A stretch of DNA of 64,000 nt, from positions 53,124,891 to 53,188,890 of the forward strand of contig CM064872.1 in the NCBI GenBank assembly GCA_032719365.1, written 5' to 3'. The translations under genes were made by a program, and so were the position numbers. This DNA comes from Prinsepia uniflora (taxonomy: Eukaryota; Streptophyta; Magnoliopsida; Rosales; Rosaceae). The notes beneath the pieces are model-generated. The model worked only from the letters and a program-made list of their open reading frames with translations, had not been told where the DNA came from and did no database searches. Positions 45,619 to 56,946 of this stretch are shown in pieces. How positions within the stretch are numbered: position 1 is the stretch's first letter; each line of letters opens with the position of its first letter.

Positions 45619-48600
45619 TGACACGACCCATCCCAATCCCCCCTCGGGATTACCATGGGATGTGCCATGCTCCCGTCTGACAAGAGGTGTCGGACAAGGG
45701 ATAACCTATTGCCATTACCCAAACGGGCTTCCAGAGTGCGTAAGGATCGATGGAGGAGGTGTATGATGTCCCAGTCTCTGCTGCAGTCGCATCCGGAATC
45801 AACCTGAAGGGCATTAAAAACAAAAGCTGTGAGTGGACGAAAATAAACAAGTCTGTTTAAAACATTTATAAGACATTTATGCCCCTCAGTAAAACCATAT
45901 GCATGCGCCAAAAACCAATGATCACACATTTATTTAGAAATAACCATTAGGGCCTTAGCCCGGAAACCCAAGCATAGTTTCAATTTCCAAAAGTCAATCC
46001 AAGAGTTATTTCATAAATCCAGTAATATGAACCATAAGGCATATAATATAAACCATAACCATAATTTTAGCCACTGCACTATACACTCCAATCCGACATC
46101 CCTGATGTCTGACGTCCCTGACGTCAATAAGGTCACAATCACAAGGCTACGCGTGCCACTCGGGTCTCAATTTCCGAGTTCAATCCCCGAACCCCGTTCG
46201 GGTACAGCATCCCCGATGCTTAGCGTCATAGACCCTGGACGTACTAGACGTCCGTGACCTCTCCGGGGTACCTCATCCGGAGGAGACAATATAATATGGA
46301 AGGATTTATACAGTGCAGTACCAAATACATTTTATTGATATCCACATGCAAAACATATATGTATACATAGGTAAAATCCGAACTGATCGTTACGTTTCAT
46401 CAAACGGGTCTCATGCCCAAATACCGTGAAACGTGCCATAACCGAAATATCATCAAAACCATTTATTGATTCCAGCATGTGAACATATATAAAATGTAAA
46501 CCAGAAAACATTTATTCAATTCCATTTTAGGGTCCCCGACCCGCAATCGTATGTAGAAATCAACTGGGCCCCTGGCCCGATTTCACAAGTTAACTGGGCC
46601 CCTGGCCCGATCCACATGTTAACTGGGCCCCTGGCCCGATTTCATAGTTCAACTGGGCCCCTGACCCGATTTTACATTATTCAAGTTCGTAACCGTTTCA
46701 TGAAATCATATCCAACCACATTTATGGAAATCGGTGCAAATCCAGAAAACCTCGGTTTACGTGCAAATACGTAATTCACCTTGAAATACGTGAAATCATT
46801 TAAATTCACCGATATCCAAAGTAAATCATTTAATCATAATTATAACAATCATGAAACAGTTATGCATGCATCGAATTTATGAAACCAATGTCCACTCACA
46901 GACCGTTTAACCGGGCGCCTCGATACGCGTGCCATAGGCCTTCCCGGGCCACACCACTATCACCGGGACTCCCAATCCTGTCCAAATCACATTAGAGGAT
47001 TACTAACCTCATCATTAACATCCTATTCAAGTCCCGTAATTTTCCCGAATTTTTACGTATTTTTAAACTGGATTAAAAACCTTCGGACATCCCGAACAAT
47101 ATCGAAACGGGATCCGATCGACACGAAACCAACGCTAAAATGTTCGTTACATTGTATAGGATAAAAGTCATGTTGACCTCACCTCGAGATTCGTGCCCAC
47201 GCGCCGTCATGCGCCGCCGTGAGTGGCTGCGCGTGAAAGCCACGCGCCTGCTATAGTGACTGCTACAGTGTTCCTTCTTCACCCGAATGACTGGTAAACG
47301 GGTCTGATTACCCGCGATAGGATCCGGTTCAATCACACCCAATTCGACATCAATTCAATCCGTTCTTTCAACTGATCCCTTGTAATCAATCACCATTTAA
47401 GTTCTGTAAATCGAATTACACAAATCATGGTCTAAATCCTCACGACTCTCGATCGATCCTCGACGGGTTTTCAATCCGGGTTTCACGATATCGTCCCTGG
47501 TTTCCAAATTAATTCATTCAGTTAGCATCGTGAGAGTGTAAGGGACATTTCTACAAGGTCAATTTGAGAAATACTTACCTCAAACCCACTGAACACAAGC
47601 TCGACTTTGAGCTGCCATGGAAGCTCAGTTCTTCCTCAATCTGCCATGGTTTCTCTTCGTTCTTGAAGCAAAGCTGATCGTTTTGATCCCAGAAGACTCA
47701 AGGTAAACTCCATTTTGATCGTCACGGCCCAAATATTCCAATTCGAAATTCCCTCCAATTCCACGAAATTTTGATTCCCGAATTACACCTCCCCACTCAG
47801 TCCCCCGTGCTCTCCCTCAGCCAGAACCTTCCCCAAAACACCAAATATCCATTTGTGCAATCAATTGTGGAAGGGAGATTGACAGTGGCCAGAACCCAAT
47901 TCTCTGTTTTGCTTGTTCACGGGTGAGGGAGGAATGATCAGAAATAGAAGGGAGAGATGAGTTGGACGGCTGTGATGCAATCTGGGGGTGGAATGGATGA
48001 CTCAGATCAAAAGCAGGGATTTAATCCTAAATTATTATATAGTGGAAACTTTAGTATATAGTTTATGATTAGTGGATCAAGATCCAATCTAGCCGTCGGA
48101 TGAGTGACACTTGTCACTCATCCAAGTGTCCTCCAACCACCATTTCAGAATAAAATAATCCACACAGTTACCGAGACGTAACTTCCCCGATTTCACGTTT
48201 CAGACCATAACTTCCTCGTACGAAGTCCGATTTCGGCGTGCCGCCTGTCGTTGGATTCGCATCGACGAAACCTCCGTAACGGTCCTTGGCCCTCGGCCAT
48301 CGGACATCCCGGTCAAAAAGTCAACATTTGCCCCTATTTCGTCCAAATTACGAAAACGTCCCTGAACTTCCGCACATCATAACTTTCACCACGAACGTCG
48401 GAATCGAACGTGCCACCTGTCTATGAACTCGTGACGTCCCGAACTACATCACGGTCATCGGTCAAAATCCATTTGACCATTCGAAATAAAAGTCAACATT
48501 TTGCCCACGCCTAGGGGCAAAACGGTCATTTTGCACAATTCGTCCGAAATCACACAACTAATCCCAGATTAGTAAATCACCATTAAATATTATTAAATCC

Positions 48601-48624
48601 CGATATTCGGGACGGGTCGTTACA
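45619..48624 (-). repeat. 5' LTR of element I, 3006 bp
   Basis: On the plus strand it runs from TGACACGACCCATCCC to GGGACGGGTCGTTACA. It has two copies of the GGCACG upstream motif, a perfect palindrome at 48098-48123 and CTGGGCCCCTGGCCCGAT-type repeats at 46555-46680. Confidence 0.87.
46555..46680 (-). repeat. AACTGGGCCCCTGGCCCGAT repeats in LTR I
   Basis: Four near-identical units of about 30 bp, each containing GGGCC and GGCCC. Confidence 0.85.
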
Positions 48625-48862
48625 ATAACTATGTCAGGCCAAATGGCTCCGGTTCCCTCGGGTTACAGTTAGTGTGGCGCTTGAATGTGTTGGTGAGTAA
48701 GTCTCATCTTCCTCGCTGTGATATGCAGAATGCCTAGAGGCATAGTGAAATTGTCCATCTGAGTATGGGTGTACAATCTAGGAGATTGCATGCTGATGTC
48801 GGCTCTCGCGTGGCTACTCAATGCATGAAAACGCTCCAACCCATCCTCCAAGTCGCTCATGG
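48625..48862 (-). pseudogene. Tat gag middle part
   Basis: A minus-strand segment homologous to 63360-63580 in the plus-strand gag: both have an acidic GAGGAAGA(T/C)GAGACTTACTC stretch and a following ACC(or ACT)CGAGGGA region. Frame changes are present. It lies between element I and solo LTR J. Confidence 0.7.
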
Positions 48863-49177
48863 TGACAAGACCCATCCCGATCCCCCTAGGACCACCCGGG
48901 GATGTTTCCTGCTCCCGTCTGACACACAACCCTAGAATACCAAAATTACCCCTAACCGGTTCAACATTAATAAATCACGATAAATAAGTTCATACATAAG
49001 TCTTAAGGGTTCAACAATGTCAAACAAGGGATAATTCGAAATAAAATAATGAGCCCGACACCTAGGTTTACATACGATGCCAACCTACCCAAAAAGGGTG
49101 TACAAGTGCGCAGCGTCTGGTCTATGCCTCAGACTCTGAGTCTTCATTTTCCTCAGTAGCATGTCCTGGAGGGGTCA

Positions 49178-51886
49178 TGTAACGACCCATCCCAAAGTTT
49201 TGGGATTAATTAAGATTAAATTAAGGATTAGTGAGGCTAATCGAGGATTAGTCAAGGATTATGAGATGTTCAGGGAAAAATTACAATTTTATCCCTAAAC
49301 AAGGGTGGAAAGTTGACTTTTGACCCGGGAGGTCCGATGCACGAGGGCCGAGGACCATTACATAGATCGAGTCGATACGAGTTCGTAGACAGGCAACACG
49401 TCGAAATCAAACATTCGACAGGAAAGTTACGGGTCACGAAAGATTTTGGGAACTATTTACGACGACACGTTTTACGAGGTAGTTGACTTGGCTTTTGGGA
49501 ACTATCACCCTACATTCATGCATATCATCCTTATCTGTTTCATTCTTTCAACCAAACCCGAACCCACGTACAACCTATCCCAAAAACCCGAACCCACCTT
49601 CCTCAATCCTCATCTATTACTTTTGGACTATGAAGGAGTGTTGGAGGGGGGACTGAGACGATGACAGTGGTGCTAACGGCATCGACCGTCGTGTACGGTG
49701 GCCGGGGAACCTGAAAACGGTAAGGTTTCGGTTCAAAAATTGAATATGGGTTTTTAGGGGTTGTTGATCGATTCTAATGATGGGGATGTGTTTCTAGAGG
49801 TCGTATGAGCTGGTTGGGATCGTGTTCATGGCTGGAAATCATTGGGATCATGTGAACTGGACGGAGGAAATTGGCCGGTTGTTCATCGATCGGGAAGGTA
49901 ACTTCTAAACTTGGTTTTCTGGTTTTGATCATGTAAAATGATAGGAAATGAAAGGACGAAGGTGTAGGAATTGAAAGGATGGAAAACGGATAAAAAAAAT
50001 GGGTGAGATATGGCCCTAAACCAGTCACGCTGGTTAGGTCGGACCGAAAACCAGAGAACCGGTCCGAACCGGTTCATCTGGAGGTTGAAGACGATAAACA
50101 GTACAAAGCGTGGGCCTCACAGGCATGGCCTTTGGGCGGCGCGTGGGGCACTATTTGGGGATGAGTTCAACATATAAAATCATCCTTTCGATGTAACGAA
50201 CATTTTGGGACAAGTTTCAAGTCGATCAGACATCGTTTCAATATAGTTCGGGATGTCCGAAGGTTTAGGATCGAGTTTACATTCGTTTAAAAATTCCGGA
50301 AAATTAGGGGGCTTTAATGAGAGGTTATTGAAGTAGTTAGTAACCCTCTAGTATGATTTGGACAGGTTTAAGAGTCTCGGTGACAGTGATTTAGCTGGGA
50401 GAGGCTTATGGCACACGTATCGAGGCGGCAACTAGGATGGTCTGTGAGTGGACCTTTTTTTATGAATTGATGCATGCATAAATGTTTTATATCGATGATT
50501 TGAAATGCCTTGAGTGCATATGATTGTGGTGTTTAAGATTTACATATTTGCACGTATTTCGAGATTTATGATTTTAGACTGTGCCTATACTTGCTGTGTT
50601 TTCAATGATGGTTTGATGAATTGGTTTTGGATTTGGAAATATGGAATTGGGCATGAGACCCATTTTCTTGGAAACCATCGGACTTGGAGTCCATTTGACT
50701 TAATGAGAAATCACGCGGGAGGCCCAATTGACTTATATGATCGAGCTTGAGGCTCAATTGGTTATGATATCGAGCTGGAGACCCAGTTGGTTTATGAAAT
50801 GGAATTTTGGGCTGAGACCCGTAAGTTTGGAAATTGGATTTGTGGATTTAAGATGGTTTTATGGAAACCCCGGGCATAGCCTTTTGAACGGTTTTGAGAT
50901 ATTTTGTGAAATGGGTTTCCATATACCATCCTCATGAGTGGTTGCCCTCTAGACGTCCCGTAGTATCCTGGAGTGGCGGGTTGTCTCCTCCAGATGTCTC
51001 GTAGTATCCTGGAGTAGTCACAAGGCATTGCCTGCGAGGGATCATTGCACGGAGCGCCCGGTCCATCTAGTGACTCAGGAGTAGGATTGCTAGAGGTTAA
51101 AACCTCCCCCAAGGGAGGGTCATTGATCTGCGGGTCATTGACCTGAGTGGACCCTGGGGAGACTTGGGATTGAAACCTTAAGTAGCACGCGTAGCTTGGA
51201 ACCATGACGGTGTTGAATGTGACATCTAGGATGTCAGGCATCAGAGATGCCGAAGATTGGTTTTGGGCTGAGACCCACATGTATTGGATTTGGGTTGACA
51301 TCCACGTGATTTGATTTGGGCAGAGTCCCAACGGATTTGGTTTTGGGTTAAGACCCACCTGATTGGTTTTGGGCTAAGTTCTCATATACTTGGTTTTGGG
51401 CTGAGTTCCCTCATGATTGGTTTTGGGCTGAGTTCCTACATGATTGGTTTTGGGCTGAGTTCCCATATACTTTGGTTTACGGTTTGGGCTAAGGCCCTAA
51501 TGATTTGAGGAAGGAAATGGCTTTGATTGATAAGCAGTTTTATTAACTTTGATTTGATAAGTTGAGGAATGATTGAATTAAATGTTTTTCGAATGCATGC
51601 ATGCTTTTTAGTGAAGAGCATAAACATCTTTTTATGAAATGAGTTTTTAATTAAATTATTAGTTTCGTCAACTCACAAATTTCAATGATTTTAATACCCT
51701 TCAGGTTGATCGTGGATGCGGGTTGTAGCAGAGACCGAGACATTACACTCCTCTTCCGATCCTATCGCACTTTGGAAGCCCCGAACGGGTTGAGGTTCGA
51801 GTTATCCCTTGTCTGACACTTCGTGTCAGACAGGAGCATGGCACATCCCGCGTTAATCCCGGGTGGATTTGGGATGGGTCGTGTCA
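49178..51886 (+). mobile_element. Solo LTR K (long-LTR family), perfect TSD GGTCA
   Basis: It starts TGTAACGACCCATCCC and ends GGGATGGGTCGTGTCA, 2709 bp, flanked by GGTCA at 49173-49177 and 51887-51891. Its ends are inverted repeats of about 30 bp. A hairpin with arms GTCTGACAC and GTGTCAGAC lies at 51811-51831. It has only one GGCACG-type motif, and the palindrome at the usual place is missing. Confidence 0.93.
51255..51500 (+). repeat. GGTTTTGGGCTGAGTTCCC repeats in LTR K
   Basis: Seven or so units of about 25-38 bp. They occupy the same relative place as the GGGCTTGAGGCCC repeats of LTR E. Confidence 0.8.
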
Positions 51887-52430
51887 GGTCAATAAAACAA
51901 TAAAGAGTAAGTGGGCTGAAAAATAAACAGTGTTTCCAAAACCAGTTTAATAATATAATAATCATAAAGTTTTACCCTTCTGTTGTCAAACTTGCATGCA
52001 TTTAGTCAAAACATAGGTAATCGTAATAGTACCATGAAATCATATAATCATATATAACATAATAGGGAAAACAATCATAATAATAGTGCACTATAAACCA
52101 AACCCCGACATCCTTGATGTCTGGCATCCCTGATGCCTATCAATGTCACGGTCCTAAGGCTACACGTGTCACTCGGGGTCTCAATCGCAAGTCTCCCCAG
52201 GTCTACCCAAGTCAATGACCCACAGATCAATGACCCTCCCTAGGGGTATCATCCATAACCGCACTCCTGATCCCGAGCTGCCCCTCGGGTCAACCCCTCT
52301 CAGGGAGTGCTCGTGACTACTCCAAGATACTATGAGACGCCTAGAGGAGACAGTAATCATAAGGTAGGTATACACAGTGCAATAGTATTAAGTTCCATAG
52401 AAATCCCTGATTAACTCTGAAAATGGTTTA

Positions 52431-52450
52431 TATATATATATATATATATC
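52431..52450. repeat. (AT)n microsatellite
   Basis: An AT dinucleotide run inside LTR J. Confidence 0.75.
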
Positions 52451-54684
52451 CAGACGAGTCTCATGCCCAAAACATCATAATACGTATAAGCATCATCATA
52501 TAGTACTATGAATCATCCAATCTCAATTGGAAAGTAAAACAGTGAAAACAATTATGCATGCAATCATTTCGAAATCAAAAGTCCACTCACACACGGTCCT
52601 CGCTGCTAAACTGAACGTTTAAACCTGTCCAGACACTATTGTACAGTACATGTCATGTCTGAAATAAATGTAAAGGTCACTATGGGTCTCTACAAACTCA
52701 AACATGAAACCCAACGCCCCAGGAAGCTGTCCGAACACGTTTCCCAAGGCATTAAACCTAATTTCAACCAACTTAACGATCTCCGATCGACATAAAATCA
52801 CCACCATTGCATTTATATTGTAACGACCCGTCCCAAATTCCATGATTAGATTAGTGACTAATCACGATTAGTGAGGCTAATCCGTGATTAGTAAAGCGAA
52901 ATCGGATGAACGATGCGAAATGACCGTTTTGCCCCTAGTGGTGGCAAAACGTTGACTTTTCAATCGGGCGGTCAAATGGACTTTGACCGATGACCGTGAC
53001 GTAGTTCGTGACGTCACAAGTTCATAGACAGGTGGCACGTTCAATTCCGATGTTCGTAGAAGAAGTTATGACGTTCGGAAGTTTAGGGGCATTTTGGTAA
53101 TTTTGGATAAAAGGGGTCAAAAGTTGACTTTTTGACCAGGAGGTCCGATGGCCGAGGGCCGAAGACCGTTATGTAGATAAGGACGATACGAATCCGTAGA
53201 CAGGCGGCACGTCGAATTCGGACGTTCGACGACGAAGTTACGGTTCACGAAAGTTTCGGGATACTATTCCCGGCGACACATTTTACGAGACAAAAAGTGC
53301 AGTTTTGTCTCTAGTGGGCTCAGATATTTCATGGAGGCCCAATGGATGAGTGACACTTGTCACCCATCCATTTCCCAGCCAAACATATTCATGCATCTCA
53401 CCTTCCATTTGCATCGATCATCTTCATTTCGTATGCTTTCTCCCTACTACCCGATCTCACCCAACCATCCAAAACCCATCTAACCCCTCCCATGCGGCTA
53501 GAACTGAGGACAGAGTGAAGTGAGGATGGTGAGGACGTGGTGGCCGGCCCAGGACGGCGCCACCGTGCACGGCCGAGGCCAAACCCGACAGGTAACCCGG
53601 TTACCCATTTTATCCCTTTTAATTCGATTTTAATGCTGTAGTTGTTTTTGGATGATTAGGAAGTGGTTATTAAGTTGCTAGGGGCATTTTAGGATGATTT
53701 GGAGGGTGGTTCACGGCGGAGGAAGGCTGGAAGGTGGTCGGGAAAAACAGAGGCCGTGAGCCTCTTTGTACATGGTGAGGTTTTAGGAGGTTTCGATTAG
53801 TTTGGTTGATTGGGATAGATTGGAAATGAGGAAATAGGAATTTAGGAATTGGAATGGAGGAAAACGGACGAAAAATGAAGAGTGTAGGGCCTTGGACCGG
53901 TCACGCCGGTCCAGGCGGACCGGAATTGCAGAGAAAACCGGACCGGCCCGGTCGGACCGGTTCGATCGAAGGAGGACGACGGGCACTGTAGCGGCGCGTG
54001 GCTCCCACGCGCAGCCACTTCAGGCGGCGCGTGCGGGCGCGTGCTAGGGTATTTGGGGATGGTTCCAACATACGAAATCATCTATTCGATGTAACGAACA
54101 TTTTGGGACTGGTTTCGTGTCGATCGGACACCGTCTCGATATGTTTCGGGGCATCGGAAGGTTTAGGTTCGGTTTTAAAAATAGTTAAAAATATGGGAAA
54201 ATTACGGGGCTTTAGTGGGAGGTTAATTAAGTAGTTAGTAACCTTCTATTAAGATTTGGACAGGTTTGGGAGTCCCGGTGACGGTGATCGGCTCGGGGAG
54301 CCGTATGGCACGTAAATCGAGGCGGCAGCTCGGACGGTCTGTGAGTGGACCTTGTTTTCTAAATTGGTGCATGCATAAATGTTTATTATATGTTTTATTA
54401 CTTGTTTGATGATGCCATGGGTGCATTTGTATGTGGTTACGTATAAGCACGTATTTCGAGGTTTCGGCCTTATACGGTGCTTATACGGGTCTGTATTTCT
54501 TTATTGATTTAAATGAACTGAATTTGGATTTCAAAATGAGAAATTCGGGTATGAGACCCATTTGGTTTTGTCTCGGGCATATGACCTCAGATTCCGGGCA
54601 CGGTGCCCAGTTGGTGTCCTATGTTCGGGTACGAGACCCAGTCACTTTACGGTTTTGATTTCAGGTCAGGGAACCTTAAATGGA

Positions 54685-54930
54685 TTTCCCGGTTCATGAC
54701 GGTTTACGGGAACCGGCATGAACTCTTAATATGGTATCATGGTTCATGACGGTTTATGGGAACCGGCATGAACCCTTGTTGGTTATTACGGTACATGACG
54801 GTTTATGGGAACCGGCATGTTACCTGGTTATGTACCTGGTTATGTTATTACGGTACATGACGGTTTATGGGAACCGGCATGTTACCTGATTATGGATATT
54901 ATGGATCATGACGGTTCAGGGGAACCGGTC
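54685..54930 (+). repeat. GGTTCATGACGGTTTATGGG repeats in LTR L
   Basis: Five units of about 50-64 bp with the core ATGACGGTTTATGGGAACCGG or a one-base variant. Two diverged copies are also in LTR E at 36945-37045. Confidence 0.85.
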
Positions 54931-55651
54931 ATGAATGTTTATGTTATGTATATATATGTTCGTCTACCTTCCTTTACATGTTCTACTATCTCCTCCGGGG
55001 AGGGTCGTTGGCCTGGGTGGACCCCGGAGTAGTCACGGAGCACCGACTGAGTGGAGTCACCCCCCAGTTGGGTTCCTTACTCTCAGGAAGGCTATGATTA
55101 CTATTACCTCGGGTAGGGTCAGTGGTCTACGGACATTGATCTTGACTTTGAGATGACTCGGATTGAGACCCGGGTAGCGCGCGCGTAGCTTTGGATACCG
55201 TGACAGGATTGGTTGTGTGACTTATATATATGTATGTGATGTATATATGATATATGATATGTGGTGTGTACAGGTGTGCACAGGATTTGAGCAGTGGCTC
55301 GTGTACTTGGTTTCTTTATGGTTTGGGGCCGAGTCCTTTATGGATTTGGGCAGTGGCCCGTATGGTCATTTTTATTGTGGTCCTTTCGACCTTCGTTTAT
55401 ATCTGCTTTGGGCTTAGTCCCACATATGGTTGTTTTAGATAAATGGTTTTCGAATGCATGCATGCTTTTTAGTGGATCTTATGAAATGTTTTATAAACTT
55501 TTGTTTTGTCCACTCACAGTTTTTAATGTTTTGACTGCCCTTCAGGTTGACATCGGATGTGGACTGTAGCAGAGACCGAGATATCACATACCTCCTCCGG
55601 ATCCTGGCGTACTCTGATAGCCCGGGAGGGCAAAGGTCGGAAATATCCCTT

Positions 55652-55672
55652 GTCTGACACTTCGTGTCAGAC
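55652..55672 (+). other. Conserved hairpin near the LTR 3' end
   Basis: Nine-base arms GTCTGACAC and GTGTCAGAC enclose TTC, 54 bases before the LTR end. The identical hairpin is at 51811-51831 in LTR K, and decayed forms occur in other copies. Confidence 0.8.
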
Positions 55673-55818
55673 GGGAGCAGGGTCATCCCGCACTAATCCC
55701 GGGGGGGATTGGGATGGGTCCTGTCATATATCATTGAAACCTTGAAAATGGTGTCGATCCCACCTCGTGATTCGCTCCCGTGTGCCAGGTCAACGCGCAA
55801 TCAACCCTACTACAGTGC

Positions 55819-55924
55819 TGACGTCAATATGACGTCACTGCCGATATTACCTAACAGCTGTCAGACTGACATGTCAGAGATGACATCATCAGCTGACGTC
55901 ATGCTAATGTCACTGCTGACGTCA
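55819..55924 (-). promoter_or_regulatory. Four TGACGTCA sites in LTR J
   Basis: Perfect palindromic TGACGTCA at 55819-55826, 55830-55837, 55894-55901 and 55917-55924, with several near matches between. They are at the place corresponding to the array in LTR D. A bZIP-binding role is inferred. Confidence 0.65.
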
Positions 55925-56946
55925 TGTCTGACTTCCATGTCAGAGATGACGCCATCAGTTGACATCATCATCCCTGACCTCCAGCTGCTGACCCATGGGT
56001 CTACAACCGGGTCACCGCGACTTGATCCGTTCGATTTTCCTTCATTTTTCCACCATTTTCGGTGAGGTTTTCTCCTATCTACTCATCCTAACCTCCTCTA
56101 AGGATCTATTGATTCAAAAACAAGAAAAAATGGAATAGATTTGTTACCTTAAACTCAAACCCGAAGCCCAGTTCCCTACCGTGTGCTACCTTATTTCCAG
56201 CCTCCTGCGTCCATGAAACCAGATCCCTCCCACGCGTTTCTATCCCTAGATCTAAACCTAGGACAACCAATCGACCTATACACGTTAAAAATGAGAGTTT
56301 CAAAAATGAGAAAAATGGGTGGTTTTGGGTTTTCCAGCCTACCTCCGATGTGAACGGTCGTGAGTCTTCCCCATCGCGTTGTCCTTGTCTCTCTGGTCGT
56401 ACCCTCTCAGTCTCCCTCAGTTTTTCACGGTGACAACTGAAGATGGAGATATAGTTATGGTGTTTGTATTAAAATGGGGTGCACGGGTTGAAGTAAATAG
56501 AAGATGGATGAGATATGATGATGATAATAGAGGGTGAGGATGAGAGGAAAATGATGAGAAGAAAATGATGGACAGTGAGGGGTTTTTAAAATAAAGTGAC
56601 CAATGGGAGGCAAGATCCAATTTTTGGGGAATTTAGGCCATGGGATGAGTGACACTTGTCACTCATCCAGGGGTTCACAATAATTCAATCATTCATTAGA
56701 TTTTAATATTATTTTATTCAAATCCCGGGATGTAAGTTTAATAGATTTCGATCCCATGCCCATAACTTTCCTGTCGAACGTCCGTTTTCGACGTGCCGCC
56801 TTTCTACGGACTCGTGACGTCCCGATCTACGTCACAGTCATTGGTTAAAGTCCAAAAAGTCTCTCGGGTCAAAAGTCAATTTTCCCCTAGGTGCAAAATG
56901 GTCATTTTACATTAAAATATTATTTATAATAGTTCGGGGCGTTACA

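Larger units (their letters stand above)
44691..48624 (-). mobile_element. Element I: truncated long-LTR element (5' LTR, primer-binding site, leader)
   Basis: A minus-strand LTR (48624-45619) is followed by a primer-binding site (45616-45605) and about 0.9 kb of internal leader ending near 44691 without a 3' LTR. It therefore lost its 3' part and is the only copy here, besides element 1, that retains internal DNA. The 303-bp ORF at 45389-45087 in the leader has no recognisable domain. The right flank is ATAAC (48625-48629). No matching left copy was found. Confidence 0.72.
52819..55726 (+). mobile_element. Solo LTR L (long-LTR family), perfect TSD TATAT
   Basis: It starts TGTAACGACCCGTCCC and ends GGGATGGGTCCTGTCA, 2908 bp, flanked by TATAT at 52814-52818 and 55727-55731. 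It has two upstream GGCACG motifs (near 53030 and 53206), a palindrome with one mismatch at 53344-53369 and a perfect hairpin at 55652-55672. It is nested in LTR J. Confidence 0.93.
48863..56946 (-). mobile_element. Solo LTR J (long-LTR family), perfect TSD CATGG, hosting K and L
   Basis: Plus-strand ends are TGACAAGACCC and GGGGCGTTACA, with CATGG at 48858-48862 and 56947-56951. After removing the nested solo LTRs K and L it is about 2.46 kb. It has a single copy of the upstream GGCACG motif, a perfect palindrome at 56643-56668 and four TGACGTCA sites (55819, 55830, 55894, 55917). The host Tat gag continues on both sides. Confidence 0.9.

Noticed and set aside
50792..51358. 188-codon ORF inside LTR K (minus strand)
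   Set aside because: It lies in the LTR tandem-repeat zone. Its repeated peptides mirror the GGGCTGAG repeats and no domain is seen.
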